Shown piece by piece: positions 39,401 through 46,974 of a stretch of DNA of 46,974 bases (position 1 is the first letter of the stretch; each line of letters begins with the position of its first letter). The stretch comes from an uncultured Alphaproteobacteria bacterium (GTDB lineage Bacteria > Pseudomonadota > Alphaproteobacteria > Micavibrionales > CSBR16-224): contig CALDHH010000065.1 of the NCBI GenBank assembly GCA_937941575.1, positions 1-46,974 on the forward strand, written 5' to 3'. The notes beneath the pieces were generated by a model, which saw only the letters and a program-made list of their open reading frames with translations, was not told where the DNA came from and did no database searches. The translations under genes were made by a program, and so were the position numbers.

Positions 39401-39958
39401 TTTGATTTCATTTCTTGTAATATGGAACATTATAATTAATGCGGCAGCAGAAGCCGTGATCGCGATTATGATAGATAGTATAAATAAATCTAACCTATAG
39501 AATAAATTTGAATCCATTAGCATGGCTTCCATACCCATGTAATGCATAAGACATATACCCAAACCTAATAAAACAGCTGAATAGCAAATTTTTACTATGC
39601 TCAATTTATTCGAAGAAACTATTTTTAAAGCAAAATAAGCAACAGTAATTGCAACTAACATAGATAAAAATGTTATATAATAGTTATATTCGACAAGCAT
39701 TTTCATTTTATATGAAAGCATTCCAACAAAATGCATAGACCATATCCCTGCCCCCATAGAGCAAGCACCGCTTATATGAATGAATTTTTTATTAAGTTTT
39801 TTATCATCCTTTATCAAATGACTTGAAAATCCAAGAGCAGTATACGATGCTAAAACCGCAATTATATAAGAAAATAACACCAGTGTTATATTATATACAC
39901 CGGTCTCAGCATTAGCTGGTAACTGGCCTGTTATAAAGAATAATGTACTATCCATCAT
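36494..39958 (-). CDS. MHYT-CHASE-HisKA-HATPase-(degenerate REC)-REC hybrid sensor kinase
   Basis: 'MHFVGMLS', 'MHYMGMEAM', 'MHYTGIEAA' MHYT motifs; CHASE-like extracytoplasmic region; 'MSHEIRTPMSGVLGMTELL'; terminal REC 'LIFMDCQMPVMDGFESTKLIRKHE'. Confidence 0.9.
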   Translation of the reverse strand: MMDSTLFFITGQLPANAETGVYNITLVLFSYIIAVLASYTALGFSSHLIKDDKKLNKKFIHISGACSMGAGIWSMHFVGMLSYKMKMLVEYNYYITFLSMLVAITVAYFALKIVSSNKLSIVKICYSAVLLGLGICLMHYMGMEAMLMDSNLFYRLDLFILSIIIAITASAAALIIMFHITRNEIKHKLTLKIIAALIMGLAICGMHYTGIEAAVFIPWADCRYDIDQDHTELAFFIIIVSFFILISNIYITLNDYKENNNIEHKVRFYFPILLIALFGLFSSYVSYYSVSNSEVKQAHNKFEIDAKKFSSNIKSNFSYELSVLRSIKAFYSSSGFVDREEFKTFASNILKDHDNILSVEYLKLLDSKDKVDFIDNVRKEVPEYSIINMKDGKEIEALIPVLYSFSFIEGYSMLGLNIASNKKMYNKAMEAVKNNTNVVSDPLNNLLGSNLYKDNIFIFSPIYKNKVKIDRDNRIESLDGILSIHFNSKDFLNKELKKSEFEGVKLKIYDITNKENEIIIFKNSNFETPLYSDKFYFNNRIWELRYGYNKGFYKPSHSKEYMVLLSVLGITLVIALYFLILLRQRRIEQINLKREQKLNNKLTKYTKELEKSKIEAEAANAQKSDFLANMSHEIRTPMSGVLGMTELLMNSKLSSEQFFWTNTIKNSGENLLEIINSILDFSKIEAGRVEIEQAEFPFIKNINEIMEILTVQAHEKNIELLLDLDDDIPEYLIGDLAHIRQVLLNLLSNAVKFTTEGYVLLRVSGDKIKDNKFNISFEIMDTGIGIPRDKQAYIFNKFSQAEESTTRKYGGTGLGLAISKQLANLMGGDITVDSDTDSGSKFTFVLELGISDKKDSMHQLNNHDLGGLKVAVIEGQEIHQQIFNKYLSSYNMKVKIFGTYLKAYNDIKKQYKNNKPYDLVIISNNLELKIDAIKILDRFKNDADFKEKPKVLLSTSGNIATDKELKGNGVDGLVRKPIFPKQLKGILEIMFSDVKLKNDRKSLVTRHILTNLTRREVQSNGQEVFKIFDNAKILVVEDITVNLILIKKILSNFKCDVDAALNGKQALDMVKEKHYDLIFMDCQMPVMDGFESTKLIRKHENKNKSKTRTTIVALTADAMIGDKEKCLNIGMDDYLNKPFKMKDIENMLAKWLEN

Positions 39959-40072
39959 TTACCCAAAAAAATTATTATTAATATTAAAACGAATACAATT
40001 GCTGTTATATATTAAATTATATATAGTTTAATAATTATTAAGATTGTAAATAGAATTAAGGTAGAAAAATCA

Positions 40073-40396
40073 ATGGATCCAATAAACTTAGATAACTTAA
40101 GAGAAATGCTTAATAATGACAAAGAAGCAGAAGAAGCAATACTTAATGATTTTTTTAAACTATCTGAAGAATGTATTGATAAAATGGCAAGCAATCTAAC
40201 TGAAGATTATAATGAAGAGTTTTTTCAAAGCTCGCATGCCCTAAAAGGTATGGCATTAAATCTTGGGGCTGATAAATTAGGAAATATCTGCACCGACACT
40301 CAAAGCATGTGTATTGCTCCTATCAGCGAAAAAGAAGCATATTTAGACCAAATGAGATCTGAACTTGTCGTTGTAAGAGAATTTTTAAATAAATAG
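40073..40396 (+). CDS. Stand-alone HPt phosphotransfer protein
   Basis: 'FFQSSHALKGMALNLGADKLGNIC' HPt motif. Confidence 0.85.
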   Translation: MDPINLDNLREMLNNDKEAEEAILNDFFKLSEECIDKMASNLTEDYNEEFFQSSHALKGMALNLGADKLGNICTDTQSMCIAPISEKEAYLDQMRSELVVVREFLNK

Positions 40397-40400
40397 TCTC

Positions 40401-41660
40401 ATGAAGCAAGCTATATCCGAAAAATTTCTAACTGATTTTTATACTAAGACCATTACCAAAGGGTCTCTAGAAGTTATCTTTGCATCTGGATCGAGCAAAA
40501 TATTTGGTAATAATACTGGAGTAAAACTAAAATATAGATTTACAAGTAGAAAAGCTCAAATACAATTATTAATAGACCCGTTAATGAAAGCAGCTGAATT
40601 ATACGTTAATGGTGATGTAATACTAGAAAATGGCGATTTAAAAGACCTATTAATCTTATACCAAACAAATGCTATCCGTAGAAAATCGCCATTATGGATG
40701 AAGATTTATATTGCCCTGCGCTACGGCCCAAGAGTAATTAGAGCAATACTGCCTTGGGATAACGCTTCTAAAAATGCAGCCCATCATTATGACCTAAGTA
40801 CCAAAATGTATAAAATGTTCTTGGATGAAGATTTGCAATATACTTGCGCCTATTACGAGCATGAGAAACAATCTCTATATGATGCTCAAAGAGCAAAAAA
40901 ACGACATGTAATGGCAAAGTTGATGATAAAACCTAAACATGAGGTCTTAGAACTTGGTTGTGGTTGGGGTGGATTAGCCTTACAGATTGCTGAAATATCA
41001 GGAGCAAATGTAACTGCAGTTAATTTAAGTACTGAACAAATAAAAATAGCCCAAGAGAGAGCTATAAAAAGAGGCTTGGAAGATAAAACAGATTTCTTAA
41101 TCCAAGATTGTCGAGATAGCAAAGGTCAATATGATAGAATTGTCTCAATTGGGATGTTAGAGCATATCGGCAAAGGGAAATATAATCAGCTATTTAATAT
41201 TGGTAAGGAATGTTTAAAAAAAGATGGCGTTATGGTCGTCCATGCCATATGTCGAAATAAACCCGCAATATTCCAAAGCCCATGGAGTGATAAATACATA
41301 TTCCCAGGTGCCTATGTTCCAGCGTTATCCGAAGTATTACCCGCTATTGAGAAGGCTGGATTATTAGTAAAAGATATTGAAATATTAGCAAAGCATTATG
41401 GTCATACCTGTCGTGACTGGAGAGCAAATTTTAATGCCAGAAAAGATGATGTAATTGAATTATTAGATGAGAAGTTTTATAGGATGTGGGACCTATATCT
41501 AGCAGGTTCAGAAATATCATTTACCCATGCGAAATACGCAGTTTTCCAAATACAAATAGTAAAAAGGCATGACGCGTTACCAATTACACGTGACTACCTA
41601 GATACAGAGAAAGAAAGACTAAAAAGTTTAGAAAAAAAACTATTTAATCAAGATATATAA
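40401..41660 (+). CDS. Cyclopropane-fatty-acyl-phospholipid synthase family
   Basis: 'NAAHHYDLSTKMYKMFLDEDLQYTCAYYE', 'VLELGCGWGGLALQIAE', 'MLEHIGKGKYNQLF', 'YIFPGAYVPALSEV'. Confidence 0.92.
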   Translation: MKQAISEKFLTDFYTKTITKGSLEVIFASGSSKIFGNNTGVKLKYRFTSRKAQIQLLIDPLMKAAELYVNGDVILENGDLKDLLILYQTNAIRRKSPLWMKIYIALRYGPRVIRAILPWDNASKNAAHHYDLSTKMYKMFLDEDLQYTCAYYEHEKQSLYDAQRAKKRHVMAKLMIKPKHEVLELGCGWGGLALQIAEISGANVTAVNLSTEQIKIAQERAIKRGLEDKTDFLIQDCRDSKGQYDRIVSIGMLEHIGKGKYNQLFNIGKECLKKDGVMVVHAICRNKPAIFQSPWSDKYIFPGAYVPALSEVLPAIEKAGLLVKDIEILAKHYGHTCRDWRANFNARKDDVIELLDEKFYRMWDLYLAGSEISFTHAKYAVFQIQIVKRHDALPITRDYLDTEKERLKSLEKKLFNQDI

Positions 41661-41763
41661 CTATCAATAATATTATTTATAATTAGAATGGTAATGAAAT
41701 ATATTATTAATAATTACCCTATATTATAACCTGTAATATATTCTAAATTCTATCGGAGAAGTA

Positions 41764-43242
41764 ATGAAATTACCAGATAATCATAGTGAAGAAGAAGAAA
41801 GCTTTTTCTATGCGGTTAAGGGAGCCAATGTCGGTCTTTGGGATTGGAAGCTTGATGCTGATACATTATATTGGTCTAATAGCTTTAAAGATATCATGGG
41901 TTTAAAATATGACGAAATTAAACCATCTTTGATTGAATTTGCAGATAGACTTCACCCAGATGATAATTCAGCTGTAACGGAAGCATTAGATAGATGTTTA
42001 AATCAAGGTAAAATATATGATATTGAATATAGATTAAAACATGCAAAAGGCCATTATATTTGGATCCATGCCAAAGGGACTTTATTTAAGGATGAACACG
42101 GAAAAAAAACCAGAATATCTGGAACCGTTGAAGATATCTCTGATAAGAAAAAAAGCCAAGATGAGCTTAAAGAATCACAAGAATTAATAAACTTAATAAA
42201 TGATAATATGCCTGATGCATTATTTGTAAAAGATGAAGATCTAAGAATTGTACGAGCCAACAAATTATTTATAAACATGTATCCCAAAGATAAGCAGAAT
42301 AAAGTGATTGGTTATACAACTTTGGAAGATTACAAAGAAGAAGATGTAATAGAATTTACTAAGCTAGATAGAATCGCTTTTGAATATGGCTCATCTGAGG
42401 CTCAGGAGAAGATTACTTTTCCAAATGGCGATGTTAAAACCTTATTTACCAAAAAAGTTCGTTTCGAAGATTCAAAAGGTGAAAAATTTATATTAGGGTT
42501 ATGTAGAGATATCACCAATATAAAAGATATTGAAAAAGAAAGAGAAGAATTAATCTCTAAACTAACTAATTCAAATGCCGAATTGGCCAATTTTGCTTTT
42601 ATATGCTCACATGATTTACAAGAACCTTTGAGAATGATTAGAAGTTTTTCTGGCAAGATCAAAGAGAAATTCGGTGATGTTATTGAGGCTGACCCAAATG
42701 GTAAAATCTATTTAAAATTTATAACAGATAGTGCTGAGAACGCTCAGAATTTAATAACTGATATCCTATCATATTCTGATATAAATAATGACTTAAAGCC
42801 AAAAGAAGATATCAATTTAGATAGCTTATTGATGACAATAAAAACAAATTTTGAAGAGCAAGATGATACAATATCAGTCGATTATGCTGAAATGCCAGTT
42901 ATTAAAGCTCATAAAACTCAAATATTTCAAATATTAAATAACATAATAGGCAATGGCGTTAAGTATCGAAGATCCGACCAACCATCCGAAATTAAAATAG
43001 AAGTAAAGAATCTTTATAAACATTGGCAATTTAAAATATCTGATAATGGTATTGGCATTGATAAAAAACATATTGACAAAATATTCAAGATATTTAAAAG
43101 ATTGCACCACAAAGATCAATATAAAGGAACGGGTATTGGTTTATCAATTTGTAAAAAAGCCGTTGAAAACCATAATGGTAAAATATGGGTTGAATCAAAA
43201 TTGGGCCAAGGGTCTGATTTTTATTTTACCATTGAAAAATAA
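41764..43242 (+). CDS. PAS-domain sensor histidine kinase (cytoplasmic, phytochrome-like HisKA)
   Basis: Two PAS modules with PAC-like 'LFKDEHGKKTRISGTVEDISDKK'; 'FAFICSHDLQEPLRMIRSF'; 'GTGIGLSICKKAVENHNG'. Confidence 0.88.
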   Translation: MKLPDNHSEEEESFFYAVKGANVGLWDWKLDADTLYWSNSFKDIMGLKYDEIKPSLIEFADRLHPDDNSAVTEALDRCLNQGKIYDIEYRLKHAKGHYIWIHAKGTLFKDEHGKKTRISGTVEDISDKKKSQDELKESQELINLINDNMPDALFVKDEDLRIVRANKLFINMYPKDKQNKVIGYTTLEDYKEEDVIEFTKLDRIAFEYGSSEAQEKITFPNGDVKTLFTKKVRFEDSKGEKFILGLCRDITNIKDIEKEREELISKLTNSNAELANFAFICSHDLQEPLRMIRSFSGKIKEKFGDVIEADPNGKIYLKFITDSAENAQNLITDILSYSDINNDLKPKEDINLDSLLMTIKTNFEEQDDTISVDYAEMPVIKAHKTQIFQILNNIIGNGVKYRRSDQPSEIKIEVKNLYKHWQFKISDNGIGIDKKHIDKIFKIFKRLHHKDQYKGTGIGLSICKKAVENHNGKIWVESKLGQGSDFYFTIEK

Positions 43243-43253
43243 AGGCAGATAGA

Positions 43254-43694
43254 ATGAGTAAAATTAAACTGGCAGAAATACTATTGATAGAAGATAATGA
43301 AGGCGATATAATATTAACAACAGAAGCATTCGAAGAAGCAAAGTTTAGAAATATCCTAAATGTCGTAAAAGATGGCGATACAGCCATCGATTATTTAATG
43401 AAGAGAAACGGTTACGAAAATTCAATAACCCCTGATATTATATTATTGGATCTAAATCTACCCGGCACAGATGGTAAAGAAGTATTAGAAACTATTAAAA
43501 ATAGTGATGGATTAAAAAGAATACCAACGGTAATTTTAACTAGCTCAAGTGCCGATAAAGATATTATTGATACCTATAATTTATACGCAAATTGCTATAT
43601 CACCAAACCAATAGATTCAGAGAAATTTTTAGATGTAATCAAGCAAATAAAGAACTTCTGGGTTGATATTGTCTGCCTACCAAATGATGCTTAA
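43254..43694 (+). CDS. Rcp1-like single-domain response regulator
   Basis: 'ILLIEDNEGDIILTTEAFEEAKFRNILNVVKDGDTAIDYL', 'IILLDLNLPGTDGKEVL', 'CYITKPID'. Confidence 0.9.
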   Translation: MSKIKLAEILLIEDNEGDIILTTEAFEEAKFRNILNVVKDGDTAIDYLMKRNGYENSITPDIILLDLNLPGTDGKEVLETIKNSDGLKRIPTVILTSSSADKDIIDTYNLYANCYITKPIDSEKFLDVIKQIKNFWVDIVCLPNDA

Positions 43695-43738
43695 TATTAA
43701 AAGATAGTCAGATATTATTGAACTGCCTTTTAATATTA
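43692..43738. repeat. 12-bp perfect inverted repeat TAATATTAAAAG / CTTTTAATATTA (possible 3' stem)
   Basis: Arms 43692-43703 and 43727-43738; begins on the stop codon of the receiver gene. Confidence 0.5.
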
Positions 43739-43771
43739 CTTTTAAACAAATGAAACGGTTCTAAAACTGCT

Positions 43772-45022
43772 ATGCTAAACGATATAAGAGAAATGTTTGC
43801 TGAATATGTTGGTTTAATTACTATCTGTTTTTTACTTATTTTCTTCTCAATTTTTGGGCAATCGGTCTTCTTTGGTATTTACCTGCCGATGATACAGGCT
43901 GAGCTTAACATGTCTAAAACTGATATTGGCCTTCTATATGCTATTGCAACAATTGCGAGTTCTATTGCAATTATATTTACAGGTAAAGGCTTGGATAAAT
44001 ACCCACTCCGTAATTTTGTGTCTTTTGTATTAATTGGTGTTGCTATTGGTTGTTTTGTCATGGCCAAAGCAAATTCAGCAATAACATTATTAATTGCTTT
44101 CTTCTTATTACGGCAATTTGGGCAAGGGTTAATGGTATTAAGCGCTAGCTCATCGATTAATCGTTACCTCCATAAAAACCGCGGCAAGGCTGTCGCTATT
44201 ACCAGTCTCGGTGGATCATTCCAATTAATGGCTTTTCCGTTATTAGCTTTAACAATTGATCAATATATTAATTGGCGGGATGCTTGGATTTATTATGGGT
44301 GTTTTTTATTATTTGTTTTAATGCCAGCATTCTGGTTATGTTTAAAAAACCATCAATTAAAAACCCATATAAAATGGCAAGATAGATTAGAAAAAGAAGA
44401 TGCCGATACAGAGAAAACTAGCCAGAATAACTGGAATAGGAAGCAAGTCTTAAAAGATTACCGGTTCTATTTCATCATTGCCATTGCAACAATTGCCCCT
44501 TTTACTGGTACAGCTTTCTTCTTCTATCAAAGGGAGCTGGCCTCTAGCCTATCTCTAACTCCAATTGAATTTGCTGGTTCATTTTCAATATTTACCATCA
44601 GCTCAATTATCGTCTCGTTAATCTCAGGCGCAATTATTGATAAATATGGTGAAAAAATTGCATTATTAATCTATCCAATGACCTATACAATTGGCTTATA
44701 TCTGCTAACCACGCCTAGCACCATATTTATAACCTATTCAGGAATGTTAGTTTTGGGTGCATCAACTGGAATAATGGCCACAATAGGCGGCCCAATTCTA
44801 GCAAAGCTATATGGTACCAAGAACCTAGCAGGCATCAAGTCTCTACTCTTCTCAAGCAATATCTTAGCCTCTGCCTTATCACCATTTATATTTGGCTTAT
44901 TAATAGATCAGGGTTATAATATCCTAACCATATTCTCTTGGGTTATATATTATACTGGATTTGTTTGGGTGTTAGCATTCCCAATTTGTAGCAATGCTAA
45001 GCAATTAGAAGCAAAGATATAA
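43772..45022 (+). CDS. MFS transporter
   Basis: 12-TM pattern; 'MIQAELNMSKTDIGLLYAIATI', 'LIDQGYNILTIFSWVIYY'. Confidence 0.85.
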   Translation: MLNDIREMFAEYVGLITICFLLIFFSIFGQSVFFGIYLPMIQAELNMSKTDIGLLYAIATIASSIAIIFTGKGLDKYPLRNFVSFVLIGVAIGCFVMAKANSAITLLIAFFLLRQFGQGLMVLSASSSINRYLHKNRGKAVAITSLGGSFQLMAFPLLALTIDQYINWRDAWIYYGCFLLFVLMPAFWLCLKNHQLKTHIKWQDRLEKEDADTEKTSQNNWNRKQVLKDYRFYFIIAIATIAPFTGTAFFFYQRELASSLSLTPIEFAGSFSIFTISSIIVSLISGAIIDKYGEKIALLIYPMTYTIGLYLLTTPSTIFITYSGMLVLGASTGIMATIGGPILAKLYGTKNLAGIKSLLFSSNILASALSPFIFGLLIDQGYNILTIFSWVIYYTGFVWVLAFPICSNAKQLEAKI

Positions 45023-45029
45023 ATTATAA

Positions 45030-45863
45030 TTAAATACAATTCTTAGACTTAATTGACTGCCAATTATCTGATTTTTGTCTTAATCTTTCTAAAATAATAT
45101 TAAGAGTTATTTCTGAAAAAGGTAGAGATATATGCCCCTTATCCAGCACGATATTTTCAGATATATCATTAGATTTCTGGATTGCAACTTTCCAATTAAC
45201 TATCAGATCAGAATTTGATATTATTGCACTTGATGGAGTTAATAAGCTTTCTTTCAATGGGTTAGAAACTTTGTTCAAATTTGTATTATAACTATCATAT
45301 ATCCGCTTTACCCTATGATCTGGATTACCGTTTTGATCTTCCATACCAAATGGAGAGGATAGAGTTATTACATTTCTTATTTTATCTTGATGTTTTCTAG
45401 CAACTTCTCTGGCATATATTCCACCTAAACTATAGCCAACCAATGATATTTTTTTATTACCGTTATTACTGTAAATATCTATTATTTTAGCTTCCAGTAA
45501 TTTGGCTTTATTTTCTGTATCACCTGTATTAAAACCTGCATCCCAACCACTTGCCTTATATCCTGCATCTATGATTGCATCAGTTAGGTAAGACATATAT
45601 TTATCATTTGTGGCAAAACCAGGTATAATAATAACATCATGATCATCACCAATTACTTGGCTCTCTTGTTTGAATAATTCCAAATTATCTGCAATACATT
45701 CTAAATCTGGAGTATCTTCATGAGCAGCTATTTTTATAAGTTCTTTATCAGCTCTATCATTCAAATATATATTTCCACCAATACCAGATAATGCAATTGC
45801 AGCTAAGAAAGGCACTGCAAGGCTACGCCCCTTATTCGACTTTTTTTCTTTTTTATCAACCAT
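45030..45863 (-). CDS. Alpha/beta hydrolase (esterase/lipase-like), membrane-anchored
   Basis: N-terminal hydrophobic segment; 'VIIIPGFATNDKYMSYL', nucleophile elbow 'LVGYSLGGIYAREVA'. Confidence 0.75.
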   Translation of the reverse strand: MVDKKEKKSNKGRSLAVPFLAAIALSGIGGNIYLNDRADKELIKIAAHEDTPDLECIADNLELFKQESQVIGDDHDVIIIPGFATNDKYMSYLTDAIIDAGYKASGWDAGFNTGDTENKAKLLEAKIIDIYSNNGNKKISLVGYSLGGIYAREVARKHQDKIRNVITLSSPFGMEDQNGNPDHRVKRIYDSYNTNLNKVSNPLKESLLTPSSAIISNSDLIVNWKVAIQKSNDISENIVLDKGHISLPFSEITLNIILERLRQKSDNWQSIKSKNCI

Positions 45864-46974
45864 TTAAACACCTACCCTGAAAAATTAATTTAATAGCATT
45901 TTTAGGTCTCGTGGTTACTCTGCTTACAGGTTCTGGCGTTTGGCCTTCTGGATTAATTAGCTGATATTTTTTTACAATATTAGCCAAGATAAGAACTCCT
46001 TCTTGATAAGCAAACCCCATTCCGACGCATAATCTTTGACCTTTACCAAAGGGCATATAAGAATCTTTAACCGATTGCTTTTGTGTTTCATCATCAAATC
46101 TATGTGGGCAAAAAGCATGGGGATTATCCCAATGATCCGAGCTTCTTTGAATCAACCAAGGTGATACTATCAAAGGAGTTCCTTTATTTAAAATTTTACT
46201 TCTTATTTTGGTGCCATCTTCTGATACTTCTCTTGGATAAAAACTTACAGGTGGGTAAAGCCTTAATGATTCCATAAATACATTTTTAACCATGCTTAGC
46301 TTCTTAACTGTCTCAAAAGTAATCTCACCATTAACTTCATGTTCTAAGATCTCTTTTAAAATTAAATCCTGTAAATCCGGACATTTTGCAATTAAATATA
46401 ATGTCCAAGTAAGGGATGTTGCCGATGTTTCATGCCCTGCTAAAAATATAATTGACATTTGATCCATTAAGTCTTGGTAAGTAAATCCATCCCCCGTATC
46501 GGGATGTTTTGCTTTTAACAAACTGTCCAAAATATCTTTATATTCTTTTGGATTATCTCCATAAAACTCATCATATCTCTTTTGAATTATTGGACCAAAA
46601 ACATCATGAATTTTCTTACAAGATTTCTTTATTTTTTTATCAAGGAAATAAGTAGGTAATTTAAACAACACATATACATTTTTTTTCTGAGCATAGGCTT
46701 GGAATTCATTAAAAGAATCAAGGACATTTTGGGCATCCTGTTTATTAAGCTCTGTCGATAAAATCGTTCTAAAAATAATATCTGCAGTTACGTGGGTCAT
46801 TAATGAGTCAATTTCAACTTGGTCTTTTAAGTCATTCTCTGCGATTGAATTCATTAAAACATCTACTGCACCATTCATTGTATCAAAGACACGTTTTAAA
46901 TTCGTATGAGTAAAAGATGGGTTAACCATTTTACGTTGGTTCTTCCAGATCTCTCCATTCGTGGTAAAAATACT
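45856..46974 (-). CDS. Cytochrome P450, 5'-truncated by the window end
   Basis: 'IFLAGHETSATSLTWTL', 'ESLRLYPP', heme loop 'FGKGQRLCVGMGFAYQEG'. The frame stays open past 46929 as 'SIFTTNGEIWKNQRKMVNPSF', so the Met at 46929 is internal. Confidence 0.93.
   Translation of the reverse strand, partial: SIFTTNGEIWKNQRKMVNPSFTHTNLKRVFDTMNGAVDVLMNSIAENDLKDQVEIDSLMTHVTADIIFRTILSTELNKQDAQNVLDSFNEFQAYAQKKNVYVLFKLPTYFLDKKIKKSCKKIHDVFGPIIQKRYDEFYGDNPKEYKDILDSLLKAKHPDTGDGFTYQDLMDQMSIIFLAGHETSATSLTWTLYLIAKCPDLQDLILKEILEHEVNGEITFETVKKLSMVKNVFMESLRLYPPVSFYPREVSEDGTKIRSKILNKGTPLIVSPWLIQRSSDHWDNPHAFCPHRFDDETQKQSVKDSYMPFGKGQRLCVGMGFAYQEGVLILANIVKKYQLINPEGQTPEPVSRVTTRPKNAIKLIFQGRCLNG

Noticed and set aside
1-46974. 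Mobile elements, CRISPR arrays, tRNA/rRNA genes, phage or known defence systems
   Set aside because: Read for these; no transposase/integrase, no regular spacer-repeat array, no recognisable RNA gene and no defence signature was found. I cannot exclude a missed tRNA without a covariance-model scan.

Overview
AT-rich accessory-type bacterial window, probably alphaproteobacterial from its gene content (inference). It contains about 35 protein-coding genes and one decayed gene. I recognised no rRNA, tRNA, CRISPR array, transposase or phage genes. Contents, left to right: a truncated repeat protein; an orphan prepilin; a methyltransferase; a glyoxalase-family protein; a MgtC/DUF4010 membrane protein; a GCS2-like carboxylate-amine ligase; a metallophosphoesterase; a DUF3179 protein; an FeS-type photolyase and a BLUF photoreceptor separated by a Bcr-type MFS transporter; a HExxH protein; an NtrC-type regulator divergent from an operon of two response regulators, a hybrid kinase and a truncated hemoglobin; a KAS III / heme-oxygenase-fold diiron enzyme / unknown-protein cassette; an SBBP-repeat lipoprotein; a coiled-coil protein and a VWA protein; an RND efflux operon; a GNAT; a PQQ-type sugar dehydrogenase; an MHYT-CHASE hybrid kinase divergent from an HPt + cyclopropane-fatty-acid synthase pair; a PAS kinase with an Rcp-like receiver; an MFS transporter; and an alpha/beta hydrolase overlapping a truncated P450. 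The strongest hidden signals are non-coding. (1) An apparent trp-type ribosome-mediated attenuator, with leader peptide MNKLDQNTIKTTWQWLLK, mutually exclusive hairpins and a U-tract, sits upstream of the carboxylate-amine ligase rather than a trp gene. (2) A full-consensus sigma-54 promoter with an upstream 14-bp inverted repeat lies between the NtrC-type gene and the receiver/kinase/hemoglobin operon. (3) The overlapping KAS III-diiron-unknown cassette looks like a compact lipid-modifying pathway.
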